Shown in pieces: positions 53,022-60,345 of a stretch of DNA of 64,000 bases (the first letter of the stretch is position 1; every line of letters begins with the position of its first letter). The translations under genes were made by a program, and so were the position numbers. The stretch covers positions 1,933,001 through 1,997,000 of the forward strand of contig NZ_CP116221.1 of assembly GCF_023556315.2 (NCBI RefSeq). The letters are read 5' to 3'. Source of the stretch: Psychroserpens ponticola. GTDB lineage: Bacteria; Bacteroidota; Bacteroidia; Flavobacteriales; Flavobacteriaceae. The notes under the pieces are model-generated. The model did not search any database. It saw only the letters and a list, made by a program, of their open reading frames with translations, and was not told the DNA's origin.

Positions 53022-53543
53022 ATGAACTTCAATCAATATTTAGGAAAATACGTTTGCGGATATCTCTCTGAAATGGAATATCCTGAACTTGCTATTGCAG
53101 GACTTTTAGATGGTTATGACTCAAAATACCTTGGAATTTTAGCAGCAATGAAAAGAACTGACGAAATATCTGAATTGAGAAAATATCTAAAATGGACAAT
53201 AGAAGAGTTGAATATTGAAATTCCAACCAAAAGAGACGCAGGACTACTCTATTCAAGCGGAATAATTGACGAAATACTGAACGATAAAAAAGATATTATA
53301 AAAGGAGTTTCTGAAATTAAAAGTAATGCATTTTCTTGCTATGACTTTTATTCGGAATCTGATAAATTTTGTTACGATAGCGTAGGATTTGAAAATATTT
53401 ACGGACTTTTTGTTGAATATTACGATTCGTTAGATAAATTAAACGTCGATAAGAAACATTTAGAAAATACTAAAAATGAAATGTTAGCGGAATTGAAAAA
53501 ATGGAAACCAAAATTAAAAAACGTTTTACAACAACGTGTATAA
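53022..53543 (+). CDS. Unknown cytoplasmic protein; ends inside attC
   Basis: A 173-residue helical protein, start MNFNQYLGKYVCGYLSEMEYPELAIAGLLDGYDSKYLGILAAMKRTD. The open frame upstream is attC sequence. It ends NVLQQRV with the attC-supplied stop. The helical layout and size are like small immunity proteins. No family recognised. Confidence 0.67.
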   Translation: MNFNQYLGKYVCGYLSEMEYPELAIAGLLDGYDSKYLGILAAMKRTDEISELRKYLKWTIEELNIEIPTKRDAGLLYSSGIIDEILNDKKDIIKGVSEIKSNAFSCYDFYSESDKFCYDSVGFENIYGLFVEYYDSLDKLNVDKKHLENTKNEMLAELKKWKPKLKNVLQQRV

Positions 53544-53658
53544 CCAATTGCTTGGTTCTAGCCTACTTGGAAATTCCTAACGGAATTTCCTCTGGTTCGT
53601 TTTCTTTTGTTAACTTAGTTCTCGCCAACGCAACTAGCCATACACAAAACCGTTGGCT
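53526..53658 (+). repeat. attC 66, subtype I
   Basis: R'' TTACAAC, R' GTTGGCT. Apical stem GGAAATTCC/GGAATTTCC. Confidence 0.93.
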
Positions 53659-53670
53659 ACAAGCTGAAAA

Positions 53671-54411
53671 ATGAACTACGCAAGGAACAAAATAGAACTT
53701 GAAGAAAATGGGTTTTCCGTTTTAACTGACTTGTATTCGGAGAATGAAATAAACCGAATTTTAGCTTGTATTGAAAATGCTGAACAAGATGGAAATTCAT
53801 TTATGAAAACAAAGGATTTATTTGCGATTAGACAATTAATCAAAAATGTTCCTGAATTGAGTGATTTGTTGTTTAACAAAAAACTAACTGAATTAATTTC
53901 TGACCTTTCCGAATCCGAATATTTCCTGACCAAAGCCATTTATTTTGACAAACCAAGTGAATCGAATTGGTTTGTTGCTTATCACCAAGATTTGAGCATT
54001 TCAGTTGACAAAAAAGCTGATTTGGAAAATTATGTGAATTGGACATTTAAAAAAGGACAAAACGGAGTTCAACCACCAATTAAAATTTTGCAAGACACGA
54101 TTACAATCCGAGTTCATTTAGACAAAACGGACAAAAATAATGGAGCTTTAAAAGTCATTCCAAAATCTCACTTGAACGGAATTGTTCGAGTGGACTCAAA
54201 AGATTGGAATATTGAAAACGAATTTATCTGTGAAGTGGAAAAAGGTGGAGCAATGTTAATGAAACCTCTGACTTTACACGCATCGAACAGAACAACAAAC
54301 GGAAAGAAAAGACGAGTAATACATTTAGAATTTAATAAACATAAATTAACTGAACCGTTGGCTTGGTTGGAACATTATGGAATAAAAGCCAGTTGCCAAC
54401 AACGTGTATAA
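53671..54411 (+). CDS. Phytanoyl-CoA dioxygenase (PhyH) family enzyme; ends inside attC
   Basis: A 246-residue Fe(II)/2-oxoglutarate dioxygenase. The double-stranded beta-helix motifs are visible: iron ligands H105 and D107 in AYHQDLS, ITIRVHLDKTDKNNGALKVIPKSHLNG, the distal ligand H203 in MKPLTLHASNRTTNGKKRRVIHLEF, with an arginine near 215 to bind 2-oxoglutarate. It should hydroxylate a small molecule; substrate unknown. It ends ASCQQRV using the attC stop. One of few clear metabolic enzymes in the array. Confidence 0.85.
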   Translation: MNYARNKIELEENGFSVLTDLYSENEINRILACIENAEQDGNSFMKTKDLFAIRQLIKNVPELSDLLFNKKLTELISDLSESEYFLTKAIYFDKPSESNWFVAYHQDLSISVDKKADLENYVNWTFKKGQNGVQPPIKILQDTITIRVHLDKTDKNNGALKVIPKSHLNGIVRVDSKDWNIENEFICEVEKGGAMLMKPLTLHASNRTTNGKKRRVIHLEFNKHKLTEPLAWLEHYGIKASCQQRV

Positions 54412-54526
54412 TTCATTGCTAGTTCTAGCCTACTTGGAAATTCCTTCGGAATTTCCTCTGGTTCGTTTTAGTTTACTAATTTAGTAGCTTAAACACGCAA
54501 CGAAATCATACACAAAACCGTTGGCA
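54394..54526 (+). repeat. attC 67, subtype III
   Basis: R'' TGCCAAC, R' GTTGGCA. Apical stem GGAAATTCC/GGAATTTCC. Right arm CACGCAACGAAATC. Confidence 0.92.
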
Positions 54527-54568
54527 TTCAATTGACACCGAACTAAATTTAAACAATAAAACTAAAAT

Positions 54569-54907
54569 ATGGCAATTTCAATTGACTCAATAGAAACATT
54601 ACAAAAATACTTAAATGGAGTTTTAGATAGAGCTGACCATCACGCAGGAAATGTTGAAGGTGTTTCTCTTGCTTTATTAGGAGCAATAGTCTGGAAATCT
54701 GACCGAGAAATCGAAGTTAGAGAATATAATGGTAGTCCAGCAAATATGATTTGGTTTTGGGTTAAAGACAACAGATATGCAATGTCTTATAATCATTCAA
54801 CAGAACAAATTGAACTTAAAGAAAGAACACATAAAGGAGGAGTTTTACATACTTTCGATAATTCAACAACATACCAAGAAATTATTTCAGCTTTTAATAA
54901 TTTATAA
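54569..54907 (+). CDS. Small partner protein of a Shedu-like nuclease
   Basis: A 112-residue soluble protein: DSIETLQKYLNGVLDRADHHAGNVEGVSLALLGAIVWKSDREIEVREYNGSPANMIWFWVKDNRYAMSYNHSTEQIELKER. The domain looks compact alpha/beta with no catalytic motif I can name. It lies 3 bases before the nuclease gene in one operon and cassette. It may regulate or bind the nuclease. That role is inferred from position only. Confidence 0.7.
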   Translation: MAISIDSIETLQKYLNGVLDRADHHAGNVEGVSLALLGAIVWKSDREIEVREYNGSPANMIWFWVKDNRYAMSYNHSTEQIELKERTHKGGVLHTFDNSTTYQEIISAFNNL

Positions 54908-54910
54908 ATT

Positions 54911-55552
54911 ATGAGTACTTGGGATTTACAAAATGTTGAGAAAGACTTAATAAAGGCTTTTAACGAAGATTCAGAAACTCAACTTCTTAAAATATTAAAA
55001 AATAATTCATTTTTATTTTATGAGTTATATTCAAGAAAATACGGAATTTCACCAAATTTTTCTGAAATATCTTTTGGCGGAAAATTCAGATGCGACTTTG
55101 CTTGGCTAAATGACAATTCAAGTGGTCCAGAATGGGTTTTAGTTGAAGTTGAGAAACCCAAAATGAAATTATTTACAAAAAAGAACGAACCGACTTCTGA
55201 ACTTAATCATTCAATTGAACAAGTAAAATCTTGGGACAGATATTTCAAAGAAAATCCGCTTGAAAAAAAACGAATTTTTGGTGCTGTATCAAAATTCAGA
55301 TATATTCTGGTTGGTGGAACAAAAGAAGATTGGCAAACCGAAAGTGCTGTAAAATGGAGAGCTTATCACAATGACACAAGCACAATTGAAGTTAGAAGTT
55401 CAGATGTTTTTCTACGACCATTAAAAGTTGCTAAAGAAAAATTTGGAGAATTATGGAGCTTTGAAGAAAATCCTAAATCTCTAAAACATTCTGAATTAGA
55501 AAAATTTTGGACTGAATATGGATATATGGATTTTTGGAGAAAAGCACTCTGA
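54911..55552 (+). CDS. Shedu-like (DUF4263) nuclease
   Basis: A 213-residue protein with a PD-(D/E)xK-type core as in DUF4263/SduA: D62 in RCDFAW, then EWVLVEVEKPKMKLF (E79, E81, K82), then LNHSIEQVKSWDRYF with the conserved Q and W. It then continues into FRYILVGG. Shedu proteins are nucleases that protect against phages. This version is short, with no large N-terminal domain beyond about 60 residues, and may depend on the small protein encoded before it. Confidence 0.75.
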   Translation: MSTWDLQNVEKDLIKAFNEDSETQLLKILKNNSFLFYELYSRKYGISPNFSEISFGGKFRCDFAWLNDNSSGPEWVLVEVEKPKMKLFTKKNEPTSELNHSIEQVKSWDRYFKENPLEKKRIFGAVSKFRYILVGGTKEDWQTESAVKWRAYHNDTSTIEVRSSDVFLRPLKVAKEKFGELWSFEENPKSLKHSELEKFWTEYGYMDFWRKAL

Positions 55553-55567
55553 AATAAAAAAACGAAA

Positions 55568-55698
55568 TGCCAACACCGTGTATAATTAATGGCTAGTCCT
55601 CGCTTACTTACGAAAATCCTCGCGGATTTTCTATTCAGTTTTTATTTGCTAAATTAGGTGTTTAAACACGCCACTAATCATACACAAAACCGTTGGCA
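55568..55698 (+). repeat. attC 68, subtype III
   Basis: R'' TGCCAAC with ACCGTGTATA, R' GTTGGCA. Apical stem GAAAATCC/GGATTTTC. Arms TTAATGGCTAG ... CACGCCACTAATC. Confidence 0.91.
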
Positions 55699-55713
55699 GT
55701 AATTTATCCAAAA

Positions 55714-56433
55714 ATGAAACGAATTACTTTTATCATACTTTTTTGTTTAATTACAATGAACCTTCAAGGTCAATGTGACTCAATCTCGAAAGAGGTTTTA
55801 AATATCATAAAGACAGAGAAATATGAAAGATTTGAAAATCTGATTATGCCTATAGAACAACAGAGGAAAATAATGCATTGGCCAAAATCTGAAGAAGCAG
55901 ACAAAATGCTTTTGACAATAAAAGATTCATTAAAAAAAGAACTAACTCTAAGTGTAAAACAATTACGACTTGAACTACTAGGCAAAGGATTCGATTTGAA
56001 TAAAACGGAATTCAATAATTGTCAATTAGTTGAAAACAAACTGAATGTTTTTATTACCAACAATGAAAACAAATCAAGTTTTACGGTGGAAACTCTAAAA
56101 ACTGACAAAAGATATTTAATGCTTCCTATTAACCAGTTAGCACCTAAGCTTCCAGATTTTCAACCAACAAAAGAAGAATTAGAAAATTCAACCATAATCA
56201 TATCTGGAGAAAAATTCAAACCTTTCAAACCTTCACAAAAGGAAAAGGAAAAAGGTTTAGAAATTTTAAAAAAGTGTGTAGACACCAAAAAAACGGCAAG
56301 TAAGAACATATTATTTGCTAACGGAATGAAAGACAAAAACGGCATAACAATATTGACTTTTATGACAGTTAGTAAATCAGATATGAATAGGTATAAAGTT
56401 ATCCTTGAAAAAGAAACTTGCGAAAAAGAATAA
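55714..56433 (+). CDS. Secreted protein, unknown function
   Basis: A 239-residue protein. ATG at 55714 gives a signal peptide MKRITFIILFCLITMNLQGQ. Cleavage probably follows GQ, so it is periplasmic. Mature part: helical with KNIIFANGMKDKNGITILTFMTVSKSDMNRYKVILEK at the end. A TTG seven codons upstream lies at the cassette start and is not needed. No family recognised. Confidence 0.7.
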   Translation: MKRITFIILFCLITMNLQGQCDSISKEVLNIIKTEKYERFENLIMPIEQQRKIMHWPKSEEADKMLLTIKDSLKKELTLSVKQLRLELLGKGFDLNKTEFNNCQLVENKLNVFITNNENKSSFTVETLKTDKRYLMLPINQLAPKLPDFQPTKEELENSTIIISGEKFKPFKPSQKEKEKGLEILKKCVDTKKTASKNILFANGMKDKNGITILTFMTVSKSDMNRYKVILEKETCEKE

Positions 56434-56441
56434 AAAACTAC

Positions 56442-56575
56442 AGCCAACAACGCGTATAACCAATTGCTTGGTCTGTGTGTACTCGGAAATTCCTATCGGA
56501 ATTTCCTACTGGTTCGTTTTCTTTTGTTAACTTAGTTCTCGCCAACGCAACTAGCCATACACAAAACCGTTATAA
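56442..56575 (+). repeat. attC 69, subtype I
   Basis: R'' AGCCAAC followed by AACGCGTATA (C for T in the L box), R' GTTATAA. Apical stem GGAAATTCC/GGAATTTCC. Confidence 0.91.
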
Positions 56576-57021
56576 ACAAGTACTCCTAAATCGTAACTCC
56601 TAAGAAAATTGGATTACTAAAATTTAATCATTCGAACTTCTGCTTACTCAAACTCTTAAATGGAAAGCTTACTCGAACTCTGAAGTTAAAAAGTTTAAAA
56701 TTCTCTGCTTTTAATGACAACTAATTGTAGCGAAAAAAAGCCTGGTTTTTTTTCGCGATTTTTTTTTGAATTTTAAAGAAGTATTGACCAAAAAACTATT
56801 CTAGGCTAAATTTGTTTTTTTTTGTAAATGGTTTTGAAAGTTTGCGGAATTATTCACTCAAATGGGAAAGTTGATCACTCAAACTCTATATTTTCGAAAG
56901 GTAAAGAAAACTAATCTTGGATGTTTTTTTATCTATTAGGAAATTTATAGCTAAACTTAAAAGCCTACTCATGCTCCAACGCTCTTGTCTTGTCGTGATT
57001 ACTCGAATCTGTCCTACCAGT
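56570..57021 (+). other. Gene-less cassette NC-E, divergent relative of NC-C
   Basis: Shares with NC-C the order TCGTAACTCC, ACTC repeats, terminator hairpin, GTTTGCGGAATTATTCACTCAAA, GATCACTCAAACTC and the end block CTCATGCTCCAACGCTC..GTGATTACTC.AATCTGTC, but differs at most other positions. The cassette ends are GTTATAA and TTATAAC, changed in step. No gene seen. Confidence 0.65.
56730..56767 (+). terminator. Hairpin plus T-tract in NC-E
   Basis: GCGAAAAAAAG-CCTGG-TTTTTTTTCGC stem, then nine T. Here the stem is longer than in the NC-C copies. Confidence 0.65.
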
Positions 57022-57153
57022 TTATAACAACGTGTATAATCAATGCTCCAATTGTGTTTCATTTTTAAATTTATATCTTTAACAATATGATTCGCTACGA
57101 CGGAAAATCCTGCGGATTCTCAGTCGCACAAATCATACACAAACACGTTGGCT
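57022..57153 (+). repeat. attC 70, divergent
   Basis: R'' TTATAAC, R' GTTGGCT. The L boxes GTGTATAAT and ATCATACAC are intact. The interior is unlike all others: TTTATATCTTTAACAATATG, then GACGGAAAATCC-TGC-GGATTCTC. Confidence 0.82.
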
Positions 57154-57158
57154 GTAAT

Positions 57159-58271
57159 ATGACCTCACATCAAACTATGAGATATTTAATATGTTTTTTT
57201 CTCTTTTTATTGTTTAGTAATTGTCAAAAAAAAAAAACTAAACAAGATTTTAAACCTCATTTTGTGAAAGCAGAAATAATATCGTCAAGAATTGACAGTT
57301 TAAATTCTCAAGATGAAGTTCAAGCATTTGTCAACAAACTAAATTATCCATTTTTTGAACGGAAAATATCCGAAGATTCTGTTAGAATTTATAGGAAATT
57401 TGAAGAGTTTGAACTTAAAAAAATAAATGAATTTAATCGAGATTGTAGATTTGATGTTGATAGTTTAACTAAAAAAGTTGCCGATTCATTAAAAATTAAT
57501 AAGAGTTTTTATAAATCAGATTTTGACAACAATGGATTCACAGACTTATTAATAATTGGAGACAGACACAATTGCATGGCAATGGCTGATTGTGATGGAT
57601 ATATATCTTGTGATTTTAGTGTGTATTCCTTAATGAATTATGGCAATGATTCAATAAATTCAATTGATCTAAATTTTATAACAATGTCGGAATCATTAGT
57701 TCCAAAAATCTTAAACGACGAAAATGGTTCTCGAATAGAATTACATAGACCAATTAGTTACAAAATTGTTCATGGAGAAAAAGTAACTATAAAGAAAATT
57801 ACATCAGTAGTTCATAAATTTGAAAGTTTTATTGAGTATAATGATAATATCAAAAGTTATGACATCGAAAATGTAGAATTTACTGCTCATGGTTGTGGTG
57901 CAGGCTGTCCTGAATTCAATTTATCCATTAATAAAAATAGACGCGGAAAACTTGATGCTACTAATTATAATTGGATAGATAAAAACTACTCATATAATTT
58001 GGAACCAAGTGATATAAACGGAAAATACGAATCTATAATTTCAGAAAAACACGTTTCAGAAATATTTGATATTATTAATTATTTAGATTTCACAAAATTA
58101 GATGAAGAATATTCTTCTGGAGCAATGCATTCGAGCTACTGTACACTTAGAGTCACGTATGATAACGGAAAAACAAAAATTATAAAAGACGACGGAATGA
58201 TTGGATCTTTTGGATTAAAAAGAGTTTATGAAATGTTATATGAATTAAGGTTTAATCAGGAATGGAAATAA
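57159..58271 (+). CDS. DUF6438-like SPII lipoprotein
   Basis: A 370-residue protein. ATG at 57159 or 57177; the second gives the tighter signal MRYLICFFLFLLFSNC. Residues 100-170 include a calcium-site-like DFDNNGFTDLLIIGD. The C-terminal 120 residues resemble DUF6438: HGCGAGCPEFNLSINKNRRGKLD, GKYESIISEKHVSEIFDIINYLDFTKLDEEYSSGAMHSSYCTLRVTYDNGKTKIIKDDGMIGSFGLKRVYEML. Likely an envelope protein of unknown role. Confidence 0.75.
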   Translation: MTSHQTMRYLICFFLFLLFSNCQKKKTKQDFKPHFVKAEIISSRIDSLNSQDEVQAFVNKLNYPFFERKISEDSVRIYRKFEEFELKKINEFNRDCRFDVDSLTKKVADSLKINKSFYKSDFDNNGFTDLLIIGDRHNCMAMADCDGYISCDFSVYSLMNYGNDSINSIDLNFITMSESLVPKILNDENGSRIELHRPISYKIVHGEKVTIKKITSVVHKFESFIEYNDNIKSYDIENVEFTAHGCGAGCPEFNLSINKNRRGKLDATNYNWIDKNYSYNLEPSDINGKYESIISEKHVSEIFDIINYLDFTKLDEEYSSGAMHSSYCTLRVTYDNGKTKIIKDDGMIGSFGLKRVYEMLYELRFNQEWK

Positions 58272-58279
58272 AATACTAC

Positions 58280-58412
58280 AGCCAACAACGTGTATAACCA
58301 ATTGCTGGTCTGTGTGTACTCGGAAATTCCTATCGGAATTTCCTATTGGTTCGGTTTCTTTTGCTAACTTAGTTCTCGCCAACGCAACTAGCCATACACA
58401 AAACCGTTGCCA
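58280..58412 (+). repeat. attC 71, subtype I
   Basis: R'' AGCCAAC, R' GTTGCCA. Apical stem GGAAATTCC/GGAATTTCC. Confidence 0.93.
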
Positions 58413-58417
58413 CACAT

Positions 58418-59014
58418 TTGAGGAAAATCATCTACATATTGTCAATCTTTCTGATTTTGAGTTGTAAAAACAAAACAACTGAAATAAGAAATTACCCAAC
58501 TGACAGAGAATTACAAAAAGAAACTTTTGAACTAGTTGGACTTGACACAACCACTTTAAATTTTAGAGAAATAACCAATATAGTTAGAAGTTACAGCGAG
58601 AATAATAAAAAATTAATTGTGGAATTTGATGATGGAAAATTAAAAAAAAGAATTACACCTTACTTTTACGATGGAGGACTAATAAAATATAGAAATGTAA
58701 TCCCAATAACATCTGACTCGATATTAAAAGACGGAGGATATTCAATATCAGAATTGAAACGGATTTTAAAAAAACATTATCTGAATAAAGATGAAAACTT
58801 TAGATATGCTCAGTCACCTAAAAAAGCACTTGTAGAAATCACGATAGATACGAGTAAAAACGGAAAAGAACTGAAAGAAATATTAATTAAATTGACACGC
58901 ACATTTGACGAAATAAAAGAGGAAACTCATGACACATTAGAATTAAGAGTTTTCTTTGATTATTTTCGACAAATTCCGCCACCACCAAAACCATCGAAAA
59001 TGGAAAAAGAATAA
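58418..59014 (+). CDS. SPII lipoprotein, unknown function (copy 2 of a duplicated cassette)
   Basis: Protein identical to the gene at 6948, including TTG start, lipobox and PPPPKP tail. Even its attC differs from that of copy 1 at only about two positions, so this pair is a more recent duplication than the RDD pair, or has kept its attC by chance. Confidence 0.75.
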   Translation: MRKIIYILSIFLILSCKNKTTEIRNYPTDRELQKETFELVGLDTTTLNFREITNIVRSYSENNKKLIVEFDDGKLKKRITPYFYDGGLIKYRNVIPITSDSILKDGGYSISELKRILKKHYLNKDENFRYAQSPKKALVEITIDTSKNGKELKEILIKLTRTFDEIKEETHDTLELRVFFDYFRQIPPPPKPSKMEKE

Positions 59015-59022
59015 AAAACGTG

Positions 59023-59155
59023 AGGCAACAACGTGTATAACCAATTGCTTGGTTATAGCCTACTTGGAAATTCCTAACGGAATTTCCTCTGGTTCGGTTT
59101 CTTTTGTTAACTTAGTTCTTGCCAACGCAACAAGCCATACACAAACACGTTGTAG
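59023..59155 (+). repeat. attC 72, subtype I
   Basis: R'' AGGCAAC, R' GTTGTAG. Apical stem GGAAATTCC/GGAATTTCC. Confidence 0.93.
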
Positions 59156-59167
59156 CACATTAGAGAA

Positions 59168-59743
59168 ATGAACGTTTTAGAAGAAAATATAGCGGAATTT
59201 AAAACTGACTTTCCAAAAAGTTGGTCTTTTCTTTGGTCACCAGAAGATGCCGAAAAAATTTCTGAAGAACATAAAGACCAAATCTATTTTCTGAATAAAA
59301 AAGGAACTGAAATTGTAAAGGAATATTTGAATTCTTCTAAAATGTTGGGTTACTCAACTGGTACTGATTGGAGTCCATTTACTAAAGATTATTTCAAAAC
59401 CGAAAATAAATTTCAAGTCTACGAAAACTGTGATTCTGAAATTAAAAAATGGCTTTACAATCTTGGAATCCCATTTGACAAATATGTGTTTGTAGATTCT
59501 GATAATTCTGGACAAGCAATAATGCTAACTTGGAAAATGGTAATTAAATATTGGGAAGGAATGTTTTGGGATACTGACCTGACAATATTTGACGGAAGTC
59601 TGAATTGGGCATTATATTACTATCATGAAAGTCAGCTCTTTTTTGGAAAGGATAATATATTTGACCAAGAAGCAGAATATGATAAAAATCTTGAACAGAA
59701 TAAATTACTAAACGAAATAAAAAATAGAATAAATAACATATGA
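59168..59743 (+). CDS. Immunity-like protein, first gene of a pair
   Basis: A 191-residue acidic soluble protein. The C-terminal stretch WDTDLTIFDGSLNWALYYYHESQLFFGKDNIFD has the pattern often seen at the end of small immunity or SMI-related proteins. The middle has FDKYVFVDSDNSGQAIMLTWKMVIKYWEGMFW. The next gene overlaps by 4 bases (ATGA). Family not certain. Confidence 0.65.
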   Translation: MNVLEENIAEFKTDFPKSWSFLWSPEDAEKISEEHKDQIYFLNKKGTEIVKEYLNSSKMLGYSTGTDWSPFTKDYFKTENKFQVYENCDSEIKKWLYNLGIPFDKYVFVDSDNSGQAIMLTWKMVIKYWEGMFWDTDLTIFDGSLNWALYYYHESQLFFGKDNIFDQEAEYDKNLEQNKLLNEIKNRINNI

Positions 59744-60174
59744 GCAAGTGGTTATTGAGAAAAGCATCAGGTTCAAGGGCAAAATATAAGTCAAATGGCG
59801 ATTTTTCAGATAATCGAAATTCTAGCGAAAACGTTGATTTTGATAATCTTCCTCTAAAGGAATCTATGCGTAATAAAAATTATCATAAAACATATTTAGA
59901 CACAACTTTAGTAAAACGATGGTTAAATTCTAAGTTAGGTCAAGATTTTGATTCTATATATTCTGAGTTTTTAACAAGAATTCAGCCAAAATATTTGGAT
60001 GAATATCGTGATTGTATATTCTGGTATGTAGCAAAGAGCGAAGATGTAGAAATTAAAGAAAATGGTGACGTTTGGGGCAAATGGTATGGACAATTTGTTA
60101 AACTTCCATATTCAAGACAAATGACTTTTTATGTAAATCCAACTACTAATAAACTCATTAGAATATCGAAATAA
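59740..60174 (+). CDS. Unknown protein, second gene of a pair
   Basis: A 144-residue basic protein: an S/N-rich N-terminus (SKWLLRKASGSRAKYKSNGDFSDNRNSSENVDFDN), then a folded part with KYLDEYRDCIFWYVAKSEDVEIKENGDVWGKWYGQFVKLPYSRQMTFYVNP. Coupled to the immunity-like gene by a 4-base overlap. The basic, aromatic C-terminal half could be a small toxin domain, but no family is recognised. Confidence 0.63.
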   Translation: MSKWLLRKASGSRAKYKSNGDFSDNRNSSENVDFDNLPLKESMRNKNYHKTYLDTTLVKRWLNSKLGQDFDSIYSEFLTRIQPKYLDEYRDCIFWYVAKSEDVEIKENGDVWGKWYGQFVKLPYSRQMTFYVNPTTNKLIRISK

Positions 60175-60179
60175 ACGTG

Positions 60180-60313
60180 CCACAACAACGTGTATAACCA
60201 ATTGCTTGGTTTGTGTGTACTAGGAAAATCCTTTCGGATTTTCCTACTGGTTCGGTTTATTTTACTAACTTAGTTCTCGCCAACGCAACTAGCCATACAC
60301 AAACACGTTGTAC
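60180..60313 (+). repeat. attC 73, subtype I
   Basis: R'' CCACAAC, R' GTTGTAC. Apical stem GGAAAATCC/GGATTTTCC with TTTC loop. Confidence 0.93.
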
Positions 60314-60345
60314 CTAATTTTAGAGCCAAGTTATAATAGAAAAGT

